The notes beneath the pieces were generated by a model, which saw only the letters and a list, made by a program, of their open reading frames with translations, was not told the DNA's origin and ran no database searches. Shown here one piece after another: positions 38,977 through 50,010 of a stretch of 64,000 bases of DNA. The stretch comes from Aneurinibacillus sp. REN35. GTDB lineage: Bacteria > Bacillota > Bacilli > Aneurinibacillales > Aneurinibacillaceae. Position numbers and translations under genes: made by a program. The stretch's first letter is position 1; each line of letters opens with the position of its first letter. The stretch spans positions 62,001 to 126,000 of the forward strand of contig NZ_JBFTXJ020000008.1 of the NCBI RefSeq assembly GCF_041379945.2, in the 5' to 3' direction.

Positions 38977-40062
38977 ATGAAAAAATTCTTATCAGTGCTT
39001 TCTGCAGTAGGTCTTGCCGTATCACTCGCTGCTTGTTCGCCAGCAGCAAATAATGCACGAACAAATGAATACCGGCCGATGAACGTCGGACCGAATAACC
39101 CGACCGGAACGGTTACGGGCTATGATAAATACCACCGCTATAACAATGCCGCCGGATATGGTACCGGTAACTATGGCACTACCGGATATACGACAGGGCC
39201 ACACGCTGTTGGCGATGGTCGGTACGATACGTACCGAAACGGTGTGATCAAGGATCAGACCAACCACCGTCCCGGCGTACTCCGCGATTCCCGTGACAGA
39301 ATCATGCGCACGCAGGGTATGAATGATCTAGGCATCAACCAAAACGGACAGCGGATGTATGGCACAGGCTATTCTCCATACGGAACCGGTGGAACCACCG
39401 GCACGTACGGAATGGACGGCACTGCCGGCATGTATGGCATGTACGGCTATCACGGACAGCAGCACTCCATTTATCAGCCAAAACCAGGCGGATACGGCAC
39501 TTCTACACAAAGCGCCCAGCCACGCGTCGGGTATGCACACCTTAGTGACAACCAAGGTGCTGCCGGCCGCACGCACAGCGGTACGACCGTGCAAAACCGC
39601 ACCATGCCAAACGGAAACACGATGCATCAGGGACAGAACATGGGTGTAGCCGGGGTTCACGTTGATCGTCAAATGCTCGCTTCCGCTGTATGCGGTGTAG
39701 CTAAACAGGTTCCCGGTATAAAGCAGGCAACCGTACTGGCAACCGATAACCAGTTGTTCGTCGGCTGTGATACATCCGGCATGACGCCTGCACAGGCGCA
39801 GAAAGCACTGGAAAAAGTGCAGAAGGGCTGCGAAAACGTATCGCCGCGCTACTACAAAGTATACTCAACAAACGATCAGAACATTATCAGCAAAGTACAA
39901 ACGCATGCTACACAAATGGGGAACAAAACCGATCAGCAGTTTGAACAGATGATCGGCCACACAGCTAACAACATGCACAAGCTGTCCACAAACAGTGAAT
40001 CAAACAAAGCCAGCAGCAGCAAAGCCGGAGCTCCTGCGCATCCTAAGCATAAGCACAAGTAA
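38977..40062 (+). CDS. YhcN/YlaJ-family sporulation lipoprotein with Gly/Tyr-rich insert
   Basis: A 361-residue lipoprotein: signal peptide with lipobox LAAC (residues about 1-20), a Gly/Tyr/Thr-rich low-complexity middle (GYGTGNYGTTGYTTG and GTYGMDGTAGMYGMYGYHG), and a C-terminal YhcN/YlaJ domain (VAKQVPGIKQATVLATDNQL). AGGAGGT lies about 7 nt before ATG 38977. Members are spore or forespore membrane lipoproteins. The low-complexity part is much longer than usual. Confidence 0.82.
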   Translation: MKKFLSVLSAVGLAVSLAACSPAANNARTNEYRPMNVGPNNPTGTVTGYDKYHRYNNAAGYGTGNYGTTGYTTGPHAVGDGRYDTYRNGVIKDQTNHRPGVLRDSRDRIMRTQGMNDLGINQNGQRMYGTGYSPYGTGGTTGTYGMDGTAGMYGMYGYHGQQHSIYQPKPGGYGTSTQSAQPRVGYAHLSDNQGAAGRTHSGTTVQNRTMPNGNTMHQGQNMGVAGVHVDRQMLASAVCGVAKQVPGIKQATVLATDNQLFVGCDTSGMTPAQAQKALEKVQKGCENVSPRYYKVYSTNDQNIISKVQTHATQMGNKTDQQFEQMIGHTANNMHKLSTNSESNKASSSKAGAPAHPKHKHK

Positions 40063-40068
40063 GAAAAC

Positions 40069-40100
40069 AAGCCCTGCCGCGACATCGGCAGGGCTTGTTC
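40069..40100. terminator. Terminator between the lipoprotein gene and lipA
   Basis: Perfect 11-bp stem AAGCCCTGCCG/CGGCAGGGCTT with a 7-nt loop. Confidence 0.85.
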
Positions 40101-40117
40101 ATTGTATGGGGTTTTAT

Positions 40118-40984
40118 TTACAGCGCTTTGGCCGCTGATTCCACCTGCTCATGCGCATGATATGAACTGCGCACCAGCGGGCCGGATTCTACATGCTTAA
40201 ATCCACGCTTTATGCCTTCTTCTTTAAGCACAGCGAACTCATCTGGATGGTAGAACTTCTGCACCGCCAAATGCTTTGGAGACGGCTGTAAATATTGTCC
40301 GATTGTGAGAATGTCCACATCAACCCGACGCAGATCATCCATAGTCGCAATAATCTCTTCAGTCGTCTCGCCAACACCGATCATAATGCTCGACTTTGTT
40401 GGAATCCTTGGCTGAAACTCTTTTGATTTTGCAAGTAATGCCAGCGTTCGGTCATACTTAGCTTTTGAACGCACACGATCAGATAAACGCTCAACAGTCT
40501 CAATGTTATGGTTAAGAATATCTGGTTTTGCATCCATTACTAAGCGTAGCGCATCCCAATTGCCAAGGAAATCAGGAATTAATACCTCCACACTGCACAT
40601 TGGCGTCCGTTTGCGTATCGCTTTAATGGTTTCTGCAAAAATCATGGCACCGCCATCTTTAAGGTCATCACGCGCTACCGACGTAACAACAACGTGAGCA
40701 AGTCCCATCTGCTCGGTCGCTTCAGCCACACGTTCCGGCTCAGCGAGGTCAAGCTCAGTTGGAAGCCCTGTCTTCACCGCACAAAAACGACAGGCCCTCG
40801 TACATAAATCCCCAAGGATCATAAACGTAGCCGTTCGATTCGCCCAACATTCATATATGTTTGGACAGCGCGCTTCTTCACAAACCGTATGCAGCGTCTT
40901 ACCCCGCATCATTCGCTTCAGCTCTTTGAAGTTCTCACCTGTGTTCAGTTTGATTTTCAGCCATTCTGGCTTACGTTCTGCCAT
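40118..40984 (-). CDS. lipA: Lipoyl synthase
   Basis: A 288-residue radical SAM protein. [13 protein letters not shown] and [10 protein letters not shown] provide the auxiliary and radical SAM clusters; the C-terminal [10 protein letters not shown] is typical of LipA. It inserts sulfur at C6 and C8 of octanoyl groups. ATG 40984 is chosen by comparison with family starts and GGAG 11 nt upstream. Bacillus has lipA (yutB) in the same neighbourhood. Confidence 0.92.
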   Translation of the reverse strand: MAERKPEWLKIKLNTGENFKELKRMMRGKTLHTVCEEARCPNIYECWANRTATFMILGDLCTRACRFCAVKTGLPTELDLAEPERVAEATEQMGLAHVVVTSVARDDLKDGGAMIFAETIKAIRKRTPMCSVEVLIPDFLGNWDALRLVMDAKPDILNHNIETVERLSDRVRSKAKYDRTLALLAKSKEFQPRIPTKSSIMIGVGETTEEIIATMDDLRRVDVDILTIGQYLQPSPKHLAVQKFYHPDEFAVLKEEGIKRGFKHVESGPLVRSSYHAHEQVESAAKAL

Positions 40985-41124
40985 GAAGCGCTCATCTCCA
41001 ATCTGTTGTCGTTTTACCTCTCCCCTATTGTAAAAAAGCATGGACAGTAAAGCAATTCCAAATGCTCATAAAATCATCCGGGATGCGTACACTAAGCCCA
41101 AGACTTTTCATTACGGAGGACGCT

Positions 41125-42144
41125 ATGTGGTATAAAGCATTACTTCTTATTCTAGCCTCGATTCTGCTGTTTATCCCGCTGCCCGCAAAGGCTGGAGCAA
41201 AAGAAGCGAACACAGCGGAAGCAGCAGCACGGGAGCGGCAGATCCTGTTTGAACACATGCAGGCCATTACAGGAATCCCATGGTATTATCTGGCCGCAGT
41301 AGATCAATATGAACGCAGCATTCATAAAAGCGCAAAGAAAAAAGACGATCATACAAAAGCGCAAACCCGCAAGACCGGCATCGTATTTACCCCGGAAGCA
41401 TGGGGTGGATTTCTCAATCCCAATCCCGATGATACCAATCCGACCAGCATAGCCTTTTTTGGAGGCATAGGCAAGGACGGTGACGGGGATGGAAAGGCGG
41501 AAGCCGACAATGATCTTGATATCGTCTATACGATGGCCAGCCACCTAAGTGAGTACGGCTATACAGAAGATGATATCCGTATTGCGCTGTGGAATTATTA
41601 TGCACGTGATAAAAATGTGGAGATCATCTCTGAACTTGCCAGTCTATACAGGCATCATAACACACTTTACCTGGTGGGAAGTGCATTCCCTGTTCCGCTT
41701 ACCTATAGCTACAGCTATCGCAGTACATGGGGAGATCCGCGCGGCTGGGGCGGACGCCGCATTCATGAAGGAACCGACATTTTTGCAGGATATGGGACAC
41801 CTGTTCGTGCCACCAAACACGGTGTAATCGAGACAATGGGCTGGAATCCGTACGGCGGCTGGCGGATCGGCATTCGGGATATTGATTCCCTCTATCACTA
41901 CTATGCACACCTTAACGGCTTCAACAAAAAGTTTAAGGCAGGCGATATTGTACGCCCCGGCGATGTGATCGGCTATGTCGGCAGTTCAGGATACGGAAAA
42001 CCCGGAACCTCAGGCAAGTTCCCTCCTCATCTGCATTACGGCGTGTATCGTGATAATGGCAGAACGGAATACTCCTATGATCCGTATCCGTTATTAAAGC
42101 GCTGGGAGCGGGATGAATATAATGCAAAGAGGAAACGAAAATAA
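41125..42144 (+). CDS. Secreted M23 endopeptidase (YunA/LytH-like)
   Basis: A 339-residue protein with a signal peptide (ALLLILASILLFIPLPAKAG), a helical middle region with lytic-transglycosylase-like GIPWYYLAAVDQYE, and an M23 domain from about 230 with RRIHEGTDIFA, HYYAHL and PHLHYG zinc and catalytic residues. It probably trims peptidoglycan in the spore cortex or wall, as LytH does. CGGAGG precedes ATG 41125. Its L,D-transpeptidase partner follows 19 bp downstream. Confidence 0.85.
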   Translation: MWYKALLLILASILLFIPLPAKAGAKEANTAEAAARERQILFEHMQAITGIPWYYLAAVDQYERSIHKSAKKKDDHTKAQTRKTGIVFTPEAWGGFLNPNPDDTNPTSIAFFGGIGKDGDGDGKAEADNDLDIVYTMASHLSEYGYTEDDIRIALWNYYARDKNVEIISELASLYRHHNTLYLVGSAFPVPLTYSYSYRSTWGDPRGWGGRRIHEGTDIFAGYGTPVRATKHGVIETMGWNPYGGWRIGIRDIDSLYHYYAHLNGFNKKFKAGDIVRPGDVIGYVGSSGYGKPGTSGKFPPHLHYGVYRDNGRTEYSYDPYPLLKRWERDEYNAKRKRK

Positions 42145-42163
42145 TGGGAGACGAGGAGATTTC

Positions 42164-42685
42164 ATGCGTATCGCACCGCGTTTCTCGCTGCGCTCCCTTC
42201 TCTCCCTGCTGCTTGTTCTCTCCTGTCTGTCTGCTCCCTCATACGGACATGCTTTGGAGGATGAGGTTCATATTGTCATCAATAAAACAACCAATCGCTT
42301 AACTATTTTTGTAAATGATACGCCCGTTTACGTCTTTCCTGTAGCCACCGGCAAAAATAAGCATCTGACTCCAGAGGGTGAGTTTTTGGTGATTACACAG
42401 GTAGAAAACCCGTGGTATGTGCCGAAGAATGTACCCGGGGGCAGTCCCCAAAATCCGCTAGGTACACGCTGGCTTGGCCTTAATGTGCCGGGAACCGGAG
42501 GCTATAAATATGGCATCCACGGCACAAACAATCCAGCAAGCATCGGACATCACGTAAGTCAGGGCTGTATCCGTATGCGCAATAAAGATATCGAATGGAT
42601 GTACCGCAATATTCCACTCGGAACAAGAGTGGTTATTACGAGCAATACAAATAAGGCTAGAGAAAAAAACAAATCTGCCCCGTAA
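42164..42685 (+). CDS. Secreted L,D-transpeptidase (YkuD family)
   Basis: A 173-residue protein with a signal peptide (LRSLLSLLLVLSCLSAPSYG) and the YkuD domain, with catalytic HGTNNPASIG...SQGCIRM. It has no LysM or PG-binding module. It makes 3-3 cross-links or attaches proteins. GAGGAG lies 5 nt before ATG 42164. Pairing with the M23 enzyme suggests one wall-remodelling unit. Confidence 0.9.
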   Translation: MRIAPRFSLRSLLSLLLVLSCLSAPSYGHALEDEVHIVINKTTNRLTIFVNDTPVYVFPVATGKNKHLTPEGEFLVITQVENPWYVPKNVPGGSPQNPLGTRWLGLNVPGTGGYKYGIHGTNNPASIGHHVSQGCIRMRNKDIEWMYRNIPLGTRVVITSNTNKAREKNKSAP

Positions 42686-42706
42686 AAAACAGGGCAGATC
42701 CTTTTT
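42673..42706. terminator. Terminator overlapping the L,D-transpeptidase stop
   Basis: Perfect 8-bp stem ATCTGCCC/GGGCAGAT, then CCTTTTT. Confidence 0.8.
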
Positions 42707-43253
42707 ATGTTTTCCGGCAATAATAGACGAATGCGGGCAGAAAATTCAGCGGCACATATCTAATGGTCATCTCATCAAATGTAGCACGCAAATATTTACG
42801 CATCTGAAGTGAAAATTGAAACATAATGAAATACCCACCCGGTTTCAAGGACTGATATACCATGCTCATTAAAGCTTCATTTTGTTCCTTAGAAAACCAG
42901 GACACGGGAAGTGCTGAAATGATGCAGTCCATTTGCATAATCTTATGTTTTTGCATCATTTCGAGAAGCGAGAAAGCATCTGCGTATATAGGTGTAGCTG
43001 GAAATTCTTCTTGTAGGTGCTGCTTAAGACTTTCCTCATTCTCAAATACGAGAAGCGATTCAATGGATGGACATTGATTCACAAGCGCACGGGTTAGCAC
43101 TCCGGTACCAGCCCCTAACTCTGCTACCGTTGCTGGCTGTATCCGATTTACATGCTGCGCAATATGCTTGACCAGAAACGGAGAGCTTGGGATTAAACTG
43201 GCTACCTGGAGCGGAGAGCGAAAAAAGCTTTTCAAAAAAAGAACTTTATCCAT
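42705..43253 (-). CDS. Class I SAM methyltransferase, phospholipid N-methyltransferase-like
   Basis: A 182-residue protein starting FLKSFFRSPLQVASLIPSSP, the pattern of PmtA-type phospholipid methyltransferases, followed by VAELGAGTGVLTRALV (SAM motif I) and DCIISALPVSWF. Substrate is probably a membrane lipid, but a related small substrate cannot be excluded. Confidence 0.75.
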   Translation of the reverse strand: MDKVLFLKSFFRSPLQVASLIPSSPFLVKHIAQHVNRIQPATVAELGAGTGVLTRALVNQCPSIESLLVFENEESLKQHLQEEFPATPIYADAFSLLEMMQKHKIMQMDCIISALPVSWFSKEQNEALMSMVYQSLKPGGYFIMFQFSLQMRKYLRATFDEMTIRYVPLNFLPAFVYYCRKT

Positions 43254-43368
43254 AACTGTTTCTCATCCTTTTATCCAATGAATTATTATTAGCATTATGT
43301 ATGCGCTGCTGCATTATACGCTACTTTTCTTTACCCCTTGCTCCGAAATAACCAAACATAGCCCTACC

Positions 43369-44235
43369 TTATCGTTTTAACGTGCGATCAATCAGCCTCT
43401 TCCATATGTTCCAAGGAAGATAACGCCTTATCCGAATCATTGTCCACACGCCTCTTCCAATCGGATAGCGCAGCGCAGGACGCTTGACTGTAGCTGCATG
43501 GACAATAAGCTCAGCCACTTCCTTCGGATCTCCATACTTAGACATTCCCGCTGTTAGATGTTCATCTATGGCTTGCAGCAGGGAGGCGTATGGTGAGTCT
43601 ATACTTTTTGATTGAGCTGCAATCCGTTTTCCTGTTGACCAGATCGTAGTCGCATACGATCCCGGCTCAATTAACACAACATCAATACCGAAGCGGCTTA
43701 CTTCTAAGCCTAAGCTCTCGCTGTATCCTTCCACCGCAAACTTAGAGGCCACATAAGGGGCAAGCCCTGGAAATCCCATCCGGCCACTAATGCTGCTCAT
43801 ATTGATAATTCTTCCGCTCATTCTCTTACGCATCAGCGGAAGTACAGCCTGAGTAACACGTATGACACCGAAAAAATTCGTCTCAAACTGCACGCGCCAC
43901 TCTTCCATACTAATCTCCTCTGCAAAACCGCCCAGCGCAAAACCGGCATTGTTCACCAATACATCCACCCGGCCTATAGATTGCAGAAAGGCTTCTAAGC
44001 GTATAATGGATGCTTCCGAAGCTACGTCTAAAGAATAAACATATAGCCTGTTCTCGACTCCTTGCTCACGCGCTAAAGCAAGCACAGCATCCTGCTTTTT
44101 TGTATCACGCATGCTGGCGATAACACAAAATCCCGCCTTCGCAAGCTCCACCGAACATAGCAGGCCAAATCCGGCCGATGATCCCGTCACGAGGGCAACC
44201 GGATCATTCTCCTGATTAAAGGATTTCATATACAT
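43369..44235 (-). CDS. SDR-family oxidoreductase
   Basis: A 288-residue classical SDR: VALVTGSSAGFGLL (NAD(P) motif), NNAGFA, and catalytic S...YVASKFAVEG. The C-terminus is basic and has an aromatic segment (RRYLPWNIWKRLI), as in SDRs acting on lipids or retinol-like compounds. It overlaps the end of the M32 gene by 20 bp; the pair is likely one unit. Confidence 0.85.
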   Translation of the reverse strand: MYMKSFNQENDPVALVTGSSAGFGLLCSVELAKAGFCVIASMRDTKKQDAVLALAREQGVENRLYVYSLDVASEASIIRLEAFLQSIGRVDVLVNNAGFALGGFAEEISMEEWRVQFETNFFGVIRVTQAVLPLMRKRMSGRIINMSSISGRMGFPGLAPYVASKFAVEGYSESLGLEVSRFGIDVVLIEPGSYATTIWSTGKRIAAQSKSIDSPYASLLQAIDEHLTAGMSKYGDPKEVAELIVHAATVKRPALRYPIGRGVWTMIRIRRYLPWNIWKRLIDRTLKR

Positions 44236-45736
44236 CCGTATACTTTTTCTCCAAATACGAAGTTAAATAATTCGCGTTAATTCCTTCCCCTGTGGCACGC
44301 AAAATGATTTCAGAAGGCGCAAGCAGCTTACCATGACAGTGCACATGCTCTCTCATCCACCCTGTAATCACCGCAAATTCACCCTGCCGTACAGCGTCCT
44401 GGTAATTCGGGATGGAGCGTGCTAATGCCGCTTCAAGCTGTGCAGCATACATATTACCGAGCGAATAGGTAGGGAAGTAACCAAAGTCGCCGCCGGACCA
44501 GTGGACATCCTGCAGTACACCTCTTGCATCATCGGGCGGTACAAGTCCTAGATATTCCTCCATCTTCTCCGCCCATGCACCCGGCAGATCAGCCACCTGC
44601 AAATCTCCCATAATAAGCGCCTTTTCCAATTCATAACGCAGCATAATATGCAGATTGTAAGTCAGCTCATCCGCCTCAATTCGAATCAATGACGGTTGTA
44701 CTTGATTGAAGGCACGGTAGAGATCGCGCACAGAAGCACCAGATAGCTGCTCTGTAAATGCACCCGATACATCCGAACAAAAATAGCTCCAGAACGCCTC
44801 ACTGCGTCCGATCATATTCTCGAAAAAACGGGATTGGGATTCATGGATGCCCATCGAAGCGCCTTCCGCAAGCAACGTTCCCGTTAGTTCCTTAGCAATA
44901 TTCTGCTCATATATTGCATGTCCGGCTTCATGAATGGAACTGAACAGCGCCATCTCAATGTCATGCTCATAAATTTTCGTTGTAATCCGCACATCCCCCG
45001 GATTCAGTCCTGTCGCAAATGGATGCACGCTCTTATCCAACCGTCCAGCCGAAAAATCATAGCCAATTTTCTTTAGTATCTGCCGATTGAGCTGAAGCTG
45101 TTTCTCAGCAGGATACAGACCGGCTAGAAATGAAACATCCGCCGGCTTTCCGCTTTCTTGGATACGATGCAGCAGCGACACAGATTTTTGACGAAGATCC
45201 GCAAACAACGGGTCCATCATCTCCACCGTAATCCCCGGCTCATACCGGTCAACGAGCGTATTGTAACGGTGTCCCTCATAGCCCCAAATCTCGATGAATT
45301 GATTCAAATAGCCGATGATGCGTTCAAGGTACGGTCGAAACAACGAGAAATCAGACGTATGCTTTGCTTCCTCCCATACGACTTGTGCTTTGGACGTAAG
45401 AATCGTATACTCCTGAAACAGCGCAGGTGGAATGCTTTTGTTTCTCTCATATTCTTTTCGCCTCTCCCGCACCATTGCCTGTGTTATCGGGTCTAGCTGC
45501 GCATGTGCCTCCTCTTCACCCAGCCGCGCCAACAGCTCATACATCTCCTGGGCAATGCTCATCTTGAAAAACTCGGTAGACAGCATGCCTATAACTTCAG
45601 CGCGCTGTTCCTTTCCTTTTGGCGGTGCACCTGTCGCCATATCCCAGCTTAATACTGCGGCGGCCTCATGATAATCAGCCATCTTTCTAACGTATGTGTG
45701 AAATGTATGTACGGTCTCTTGTATGTTGTGAGACAT
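44216..45736 (-). CDS. M32-family metallocarboxypeptidase
   Basis: A 506-residue M32 carboxypeptidase (thermostable carboxypeptidase Taq-like) with the HEAGH zinc motif at about residue 265, the HESQSRFFE segment, and LSWDMATGAPPKGK near the N-terminus. AAGGAGG lies 7 nt before ATG 45736. It releases broad-range C-terminal residues in the cytosol. Confidence 0.92.
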   Translation of the reverse strand: MSHNIQETVHTFHTYVRKMADYHEAAAVLSWDMATGAPPKGKEQRAEVIGMLSTEFFKMSIAQEMYELLARLGEEEAHAQLDPITQAMVRERRKEYERNKSIPPALFQEYTILTSKAQVVWEEAKHTSDFSLFRPYLERIIGYLNQFIEIWGYEGHRYNTLVDRYEPGITVEMMDPLFADLRQKSVSLLHRIQESGKPADVSFLAGLYPAEKQLQLNRQILKKIGYDFSAGRLDKSVHPFATGLNPGDVRITTKIYEHDIEMALFSSIHEAGHAIYEQNIAKELTGTLLAEGASMGIHESQSRFFENMIGRSEAFWSYFCSDVSGAFTEQLSGASVRDLYRAFNQVQPSLIRIEADELTYNLHIMLRYELEKALIMGDLQVADLPGAWAEKMEEYLGLVPPDDARGVLQDVHWSGGDFGYFPTYSLGNMYAAQLEAALARSIPNYQDAVRQGEFAVITGWMREHVHCHGKLLAPSEIILRATGEGINANYLTSYLEKKYTDVYEIL

Positions 45737-45834
45737 GTGCAATCCTCCTTATCGTTCCTTCCTCATTACTTCTCTATTGCCTTCCCCCTCTCCTCCTATC
45801 GGATAACCTCCACAGTAAGGACATATCTAAGAAA

Positions 45835-45864
45835 GAAGCCGCCAACCAAAAGATTGACGGCTTC
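45835..45864 (-). terminator. Terminator after the chemoreceptor gene
   Basis: Stem GAAGCCG/CGGCTTC with a long loop, then TTCTTTCTT on the minus strand. Confidence 0.65.
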
Positions 45865-45882
45865 TCGCTTCTATTCTGATTG

Positions 45883-47847
45883 TTATATGGAGAATCGACG
45901 AATAATATCATGCAGTTCATCTGCCATACGGGAGAGCATCGCAGAAGATGATGAGATTTCCTGCATGAAGGCCATCTGCTCTTCTGTCGCTGCAAATACA
46001 GTTTGAATATCTGCCGAATTGGTATCCGTTATACGAGCAATCATATCCATTGTGGCCGCAATCTCCTGCGTACCGCCAGATACCTGCTCCACAGCAGAAG
46101 ATACCGTTTCGAATTCGGCTGCCGCTTCAGCAATCGACCCTTGAATCCTTGTGAACAATTCTCCGGCTGCTCCTACGACTGCAATACCTGCGGCGACCTC
46201 CTTTGTACCCTGGTGCATAGATTGAACAGCAGCCTGCGTCTCCTGTTGAATGGCATGGATTAACATGGCGATTTGTCCTGCTGATTGCGCCGACTGCTCC
46301 GCCAGCTTGCGCACTTCATCGGCTACGACAGCAAAGCCTTTGCCATGCTCCCCGGCACGTGCCGCTTCAATCGCGGCATTGAGCGCCAACAGATTGGTCT
46401 GTGTGGAGATCGCTGTGATCACCTCGATGATCTGACCGATTTCGTTGGAACGGCTGCCAAGCCCTTTGATAATATCGGAGAGTTCATGCACCGTCTTATC
46501 AATCGCCCGCATTTGCGCTACAGCCTGCTGAAGCGCTTCGTTTCCTTCCTCGGCCATATCCTTAGTCTGCAGGGCGGCATGGTTGACGAATTGGGCATGA
46601 GTGGCCATCTCTTGCGCACCCGCTGACATTCCTGCAATGGTTCGTACGCTTTGCTCCATGCCGCTTACCTGGCGCTCTGAGCCGCCCGCCACTTCCTGCA
46701 TAACGGATGTAATCTGCTCGGTCGCCTCGTTGGTTTGTTCGGCGCTTGCAGCAAGCTCTTGCGAGGAAGCAGCAAGCTGCTCCGACTTATGGTTGACCTC
46801 CCGAATAAGTACAGCAAGCGAATCGGCCATGTGATCGAAGCTTTCGCTAAGTTCGCCCAACTCATCCGTAGAATTCATATTGATGCGCTCCGTTAAATCG
46901 CCCTCGCTAATGCGATGAGCAGCCTCATTTATTCTTTTCAGCGGTACGATAATGGAACGTATAACGAAAAAGCTGCGCACTGCTCCATACAATAAAGCTA
47001 CTGCCAGTACGCCAACCGTCATCCAAAAAATCGGACTCGCCTCGTCTTTTGCCTCTGAGACATTCATCGCCCCTGCAATTTTCCACCCGGTCAATTCATT
47101 CGTAGCAAAAAATAGTCGCTTTTCCACTCCATCGGACGTATCGATGAATTCGCCCTCAGCAGATGCGAACATTTTAGCAGTCAGGCTGGCCTGTGCTTCT
47201 TCCCCTGCCTTTTGCAATGGATGAGAGACAAGTTTCTTCGTCTGGTCGACAATAAATGCATAGCCCTCGCGACCAATTTTAATATGATTGACATTGTCGG
47301 AGAGCGCGCGCAGATTCAAATCAACCCCTACAACACCGCTTCCACCCTTCAATAAGGCAGAGATGGTTACTACTACGCTGCCTGATTCCGCATCTACATA
47401 CGGTTCCGTGATGGCGATACCGCCTTTTTGGGCTACAGCCTTCTCATACCATATGCGGGTTCGTGGATCATATCCTTTCGGGAGATCCCCTTTTGGTATG
47501 AGCAGCATTTGTCCCGTCTTCAGCGCAGTAAACGTATGCAGGATTTCTGGATGCAGTTGTTGAAAAGCCGTAAGCTTTTGCAGCACCTCCGCCTGATTTA
47601 CCTGCGCACCCGGCCCTTCTAGGGTCGCCGCCATAAATTCAATATCCTTTATCGCCGGTTCAATCGTACGAGTAATAAATTTATCCAGCACACTAACATT
47701 TTCTTTTGCACTATAGATGATTTTTTCTTCTACCTTCCGCTTGGCCGTCTCATAGGAAGTACCTCCGATAACAAGGCTTGGAAGCAGCAAGATGACGGCA
47801 AAAGCCATAATTAGTTTACTTTTAATACTTTTCCTTTTCTTTTTCAT
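45883..47847 (-). CDS. Methyl-accepting chemotaxis protein with dCache sensor
   Basis: A 654-residue chemoreceptor: TM1 ([18 protein letters not shown]), extracytoplasmic dCache domain with [22 protein letters not shown]2 near 285-305, HAMP, and a signalling tip [20 protein letters not shown] followed by [23 protein letters not shown] 47847 follows GCAGGA. It stands alone; ligand unknown. Confidence 0.93.
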   Translation of the reverse strand: MKKKRKSIKSKLIMAFAVILLLPSLVIGGTSYETAKRKVEEKIIYSAKENVSVLDKFITRTIEPAIKDIEFMAATLEGPGAQVNQAEVLQKLTAFQQLHPEILHTFTALKTGQMLLIPKGDLPKGYDPRTRIWYEKAVAQKGGIAITEPYVDAESGSVVVTISALLKGGSGVVGVDLNLRALSDNVNHIKIGREGYAFIVDQTKKLVSHPLQKAGEEAQASLTAKMFASAEGEFIDTSDGVEKRLFFATNELTGWKIAGAMNVSEAKDEASPIFWMTVGVLAVALLYGAVRSFFVIRSIIVPLKRINEAAHRISEGDLTERINMNSTDELGELSESFDHMADSLAVLIREVNHKSEQLAASSQELAASAEQTNEATEQITSVMQEVAGGSERQVSGMEQSVRTIAGMSAGAQEMATHAQFVNHAALQTKDMAEEGNEALQQAVAQMRAIDKTVHELSDIIKGLGSRSNEIGQIIEVITAISTQTNLLALNAAIEAARAGEHGKGFAVVADEVRKLAEQSAQSAGQIAMLIHAIQQETQAAVQSMHQGTKEVAAGIAVVGAAGELFTRIQGSIAEAAAEFETVSSAVEQVSGGTQEIAATMDMIARITDTNSADIQTVFAATEEQMAFMQEISSSSAMLSRMADELHDIIRRFSI

Positions 47848-47987
47848 ATAAATATCCTGCCTTCTTCTTTTTTCACAAAACATTATTTATTCCTTTTACT
47901 TACCCAAGGTAAGTTATCGGACTTTTTTCTCAGAACTTTAATGTTAGATCATCCTTAATCCCTACCATTTTGTTTTTGTTCATATAA

Positions 47988-48020
47988 AAAAAGCGAGGCT
48001 CTTATACCTTCGCTTTTTTT
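47988..48020. terminator. Terminator-like hairpin upstream of the chemoreceptor gene
   Basis: Stem AAAAAGCGAGG/CTTCGCTTTTT, T run on both sides. It ends the hydrolase gene (48038) on the minus strand. Confidence 0.8.
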
Positions 48021-48037
48021 TATATGAATATTTACTT

Positions 48038-49567
48038 CTAATATGGATCAATTTCTTGGCCGCTTTGCAAGTCAATCACTTTGTCCTTATGCTGCGGAAC
48101 GCCTATTGTCTTACTTGCCGGCGCCGGCTTCTTATTCTCCACCCAATCCACTAACAGATCAAAACATTGATGTGCGTATGGAAGAAGCGGCTGCATTTCT
48201 TTATCCGGGTCCAGCTTTCCCCACACCAAACCATCTACATGATTTCCCTTCTCAATTTGATATAGACGGTAAAGCGAAGCTTTTCCAGCCTGTTTCACCA
48301 GCTTCTCGTAAGCGTTTGCATGAATATCCGGGAAAATCAATGCATCCCATGTTCCGGTAACACTGAGCAGCGGTACCCTAATATTTCCTGTATTTTCGAT
48401 ATGAGCTACCTCTTGTTTGACAAAGCCAGGTCGTTTCGTATAATCATATGCTTCATATATCTGATCCTGCGAGCGGTCACGCAAACCATCTGGGTTAAAC
48501 TTTACATATTCACGCCAGTCCAGCGCACCCGGCGCTTTCGGATCAATCTCATTGCGGTACGTGTTCAGTGTAAGAAACCAATAGGCTTGATCATAATACG
48601 CCCACAGCTTCTCAGAGCCTTTAGGCACACCAGAAGCGTACAGCCTCTGCCTGGCTTCCTCCCTCTCTTTTCCCTGTCCATAAATCGCCGCCTCCGCATG
48701 ATTGACTACTGTAGTGAGCGATGTAATCAAATTCTCTTCTTTTGCCTGCCACAATACACCTTCCCAATCTACCCCGCCATCAAATAGAGCTGCTTCTTTT
48801 GTTTTTTTCGGATCATCATGTTCAAGTGCATAGCGTACCACGTATCCTCCGTTTGAGATTCCCATCGCATACGTCGGAATTGGATGCTCAGGCTTAACCA
48901 GTTTACTTGCCGGATTTGCAGCATCTGTAGGATCAATCAACTGTTTTGAATGATGTGCTGTTAGGTACGTCTGTGCGGCCTTGGTAACCTGTCTAAAGCG
49001 CTGATGCCATTCACGAATCGAGTCTTCCTCTGCCACAAGCGGATTTTTTGCTTTGGCCAGTGGATCGGCAGGGTCTTCTTCCCCCTGTGTTCCCTTGTCA
49101 ATAGCCGCAAAGGCGTAGCCTTTGCCTACCACATAATCGCTAAATAATAGATCGGTAGATGTCTCATTCCGTGTTCCCGGTATTCCTGATGCAACCAGTT
49201 TTCCGTTCCAATTGTCTGGAATACGGATTACGAATCGGGCATCCTCGAACATACCCGTAATCTGTTTCCCTGTGATCGCGGCCGGACGATACATACGATG
49301 CCAGCCTGTTCCTTCCGCTTTGCTGCCCCATTCAGTCGGTGCGAGCGCCGCGTTCCCGCCTATTGCAGCTTTTGTATATTGCACAGGATTCTTTGTTGTT
49401 AGCCAATTTTCTTCCTTACCATCAAACACGCTCACAGCCACGCTGTGTGCTCCCGGGATAACGGGCGAATAGGCTGCCTGGATACTCTCTGTATGTACGG
49501 TAAAGGGAATGCTGGGAAACAATAAGGCTGCTGTTACTACTGCCGCGCTCCATTTCTTCTTCATCAA
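48038..49567 (-). CDS. Secreted alpha/beta-hydrolase
   Basis: A 509-residue protein with a signal peptide ([20 protein letters not shown]). The nucleophile elbow is GISNGGYV at about residue 245, with a downstream D/H pair ([29 protein letters not shown]) completing a Ser-Asp-His triad. It resembles secreted esterases of the tannase/oligomer-hydrolase type, but the substrate is not known. No neighbour helps. Confidence 0.7.
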   Translation of the reverse strand: MMKKKWSAAVVTAALLFPSIPFTVHTESIQAAYSPVIPGAHSVAVSVFDGKEENWLTTKNPVQYTKAAIGGNAALAPTEWGSKAEGTGWHRMYRPAAITGKQITGMFEDARFVIRIPDNWNGKLVASGIPGTRNETSTDLLFSDYVVGKGYAFAAIDKGTQGEEDPADPLAKAKNPLVAEEDSIREWHQRFRQVTKAAQTYLTAHHSKQLIDPTDAANPASKLVKPEHPIPTYAMGISNGGYVVRYALEHDDPKKTKEAALFDGGVDWEGVLWQAKEENLITSLTTVVNHAEAAIYGQGKEREEARQRLYASGVPKGSEKLWAYYDQAYWFLTLNTYRNEIDPKAPGALDWREYVKFNPDGLRDRSQDQIYEAYDYTKRPGFVKQEVAHIENTGNIRVPLLSVTGTWDALIFPDIHANAYEKLVKQAGKASLYRLYQIEKGNHVDGLVWGKLDPDKEMQPLLPYAHQCFDLLVDWVENKKPAPASKTIGVPQHKDKVIDLQSGQEIDPY

Positions 49568-50010
49568 TCCTCTCTCCCTTCACTTTGCAGTAAACAAAAA
49601 CGAAGCCTCGTAATCTCGTATATGCTATAAAGATGTTCTATCCACTTGTTATGATCCATCCTTTTCCCACCTTTGTTCTTTAATATGAACTCATTTTTAT
49701 ATAAAGCAATAAGCATGCCATGTAGAAGAAGCAGGTATACCGCTTTTTTTCTTACAACTCCTTAGATTAAATTCTAATTATTCGGAAATATATTTTGATA
49801 TGTACCTTGAAAAAGAGGAACGATACAGGTTCCACACAATTCCATAATTCTGGACAGATTTTAATATTTTGGAAAAGGAGATAAAAAAAGGCCGCCTTAT
49901 TAGGCGGCAGAGGAAAAGGGGGAGAATATAGGGAGACACTTACTCCTATAACTACTATTATCATTCCCCTTTTCCCTATATGTTAAACCGTATAAACGGT
50001 TTTTTTACAA
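49568..50010. other. AT-rich intergenic region with terminator for the desaturase-like gene
   Basis: About 440 bp without gene. It contains the promoter region of the hydrolase and at 49883-49908 a hairpin GCCGCC/GGCGGC with a T run on the minus strand. Confidence 0.6.
49883..49908 (-). terminator. Terminator after the carotenoid-desaturase-like gene
   Basis: Minus strand: GCCGCC-TAATAA-GGCGGC, then CTTTTTTTAT. Confidence 0.8.
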
